This document shows, piece after piece, positions 62,326 through 64,000 of a DNA stretch of 64,000 nucleotides. The DNA comes from Struthidea cinerea. Taxonomy: Eukaryota > Chordata > Aves > Passeriformes > Corcoracidae. A program made the translations under genes and the position numbers. The stretch covers positions 1,938,971 through 2,002,970 of the forward strand of contig VZTI01004555.1 in NCBI GenBank assembly GCA_013397865.1, in the 5' to 3' direction. The notes below the pieces were generated by a model. The model ran no database searches and was not told the origin of the DNA. It saw only the letters and a program-made list of their open reading frames with translations. Each line of letters opens with the position of its first letter. Positions within the stretch are counted from its first letter, which is position 1.

Positions 62326-62348
62326 TGTCCTGCCTGTAAAAGCCATTT
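62326..62348 (+). repeat. 23-bp direct repeat, copy 2
   Basis: Exact match to 61165-61187, 1,161 bp away, same orientation. May be a remnant of a dispersed repeat I cannot name. Confidence 0.9.
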
Positions 62349-64000
62349 CAGGGTACTCCATCCACTTTGTAGTCTTCTAAAAGCAAGAAATAAGTTGCTT
62401 GAGCCTTGCAGCTCAGATCACTCTGCGTCCTTGGATACTCACATCAGGTCAAGCGTGAATAAATTGTACTTGCTGCTTTCCTAGATATATTGCTTTTGTT
62501 GGAACAGCAAACTGCCAGGTTTACTAGCAAGCTGAAGAAAATCTCCTGGGTTTGGTTTATATTTTTTTTCCTGAGCATCAATAACTTGTTATTTATTCCA
62601 GTATTATTAAAAAAATATATTAAAATGTGCAAAGATTTTATGGCAGCTACTGCTGAGTCATTTCAAAGTGGAAAAACTCTTGCAGTAGAAATTAGCCCAT
62701 GACATTTGTTAGCTAGGTTATCTGGGGTTGCATTTCTTTCCTTTTCCTACCTGGTAACTATTGACATGACAAGTACAAGCAAGGTACGAGATAAAGGGTA
62801 AATGTAAATTTAAAATAAAGCCTTCTGTGCTGAAAGGTGGGAACTGTATTGCAATCAATGTGCTGCTACTGTTTTCCTTCTGTTGAAGTGGATATAAGTC
62901 AGGGAAAAGGAGGATGCCACAGAATGTGGCGATGTGCTTGCCGCAGCCCAGGATGCTGAACGAGGTATCTGGGGGCCTTAAAGACCATGAGAGTTGGAAC
63001 TGATTTGCTGGCTCATATTTTGCACCATATGTCCCAGCAGTTGAAGTACCTACAAAGTGTGCTTAAGCAATGATATGCTGCCAGGACAAAGGAAGGCTGG
63101 TGTTCCTCAGCCTTTCAGCAACTCTGCTGAGGGAAATGATTACAGAACCTGCAGAATCTGTTGATTTTTCTTTTTGTTGGGAATGCTGAGCTGATTGAAC
63201 TTGCCATCCAGCCCAGCAAAAATGGTGAAAGGCATCAGAGGCAATAAAAGGCAAGTCAGTCTAGAACTTGCAGAGTTCAAAAATACTTGAACCAATCCTG
63301 TCAGTGAGACAATATTCCCAAAAGAAAATGCAGTCAAATAGAGTGGGGGTGGGGGAAATCCAACATAAACATGTATTAGGAAAAAAATACTGTTATTTCT
63401 GAAGGATGCAATAATCTGTTTGAGACAGGTCTTGGTAAATCAGTGCTTCAGTGCCTTATTTGCAATGATGAGACAGATGATGTGAAATGATAAGAAGTCT
63501 TGCATAACTAATTCACTGCAATATTTCAGAGCTGTTAGTGGGATGATAGTAAGAGAAAATAGAGAAGACATTTTGTGCCAAGATTTTTGAAAGCACTTCA
63601 TAAAGAGAAAAGTTAAAGATTAATTGACTACTGGCTATGGTATGATAATGCAGTAAAGCACTGAGTTAGACAACTGGCTTAAAAACAGCTTATGATGGGA
63701 GGCTAGGACGTGAGCACCAGCAAGCATTTGATTTTAAGACTTTAATTATTTGTAATGTCTTGTATTTTTAAATGACTAGGTTGGGATATTGAAATATTAG
63801 TTACCAAAATTTGCAGGTTAAGACAACAGTCAGATTTAATAAGCAGGAAGGGAGCTGGTATGTGTGCAATACAGCTCTGCTCTGAAAGGTGACTGTGAAA
63901 ATTACATACTGGAATTTTTTTAACATGGTTGTATTTCATGGAAAAGCAAATGATAGTTTCATAACCACCTGCTCCGCAAACTGAATGGGAGATCCTTGAA

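Larger units (their letters stand above)
59381..64000. other. intergenic stretch
   Basis: No exon, CR1 or LTR recognised. GC-rich part (59.5-62.3 kb) yields long incidental frames (up to 190 codons); from 62.4 kb onward the DNA is AT-rich. Holds the 23-bp direct repeat listed below. Confidence 0.4.

Overview
The window is vertebrate nuclear DNA and almost certainly from a bird. It contains three truncated CR1 LINE fragments (1.2, 43.2 and 53.7 kb), a solo endogenous-retrovirus LTR with intact target-site duplications, CpG islands in otherwise AT-rich sequence, and small exons with GT-AG introns. There are no bacterial operons, CRISPR arrays or ribosome binding sites, and most long open frames are chance frames in GC-rich DNA.

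Left third (about 9.4-31.9 kb): the one gene I can assemble is on the minus strand. Three coding exons (17524-17613, 13524-13725, 12337-12413) join in phase into a 122-residue LBH-family protein. It has the LBH start (MTEVMNT...MEEF) and core (RLPSIVVEPTE...ESGELRWPPED), and differs enough from LBH itself to be a paralogue, most likely LBHD2. A non-coding exon at 21811-21913 lies upstream and carries a six-codon uORF whose stop overlaps the main start codon. A CpG island at about 30.65-31.93 kb, broken by a 419-base assembly gap inside a GC-rich 35-bp minisatellite, is the likely promoter. A poly(A) signal at 9410-9415 suggests a 3' UTR of about 2.9 kb.

Far left edge: a minus-strand open segment (191-293) encodes a signal-peptide-like sequence and ends at a consensus splice donor. 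It may be the first coding exon of a secreted or membrane protein whose remainder lies outside the window.

Right half (32-64 kb): no recognisable protein-coding exon. It holds a (CAAT)8 microsatellite, a CR1 piece, a 40-bp inverted repeat (38/40 matching) with arms about 670 bp apart, a CCAAT/TATA pair ahead of a 91-codon frame with a signal peptide, a short CpG island (51.6-51.9 kb), two small tandem duplications, a CR1 piece, the solo LTR (57218-57577), and a GC-rich block with a CTCF-like site (59.0-59.4 kb). This half looks intergenic, possibly with regulatory elements or non-coding RNAs.
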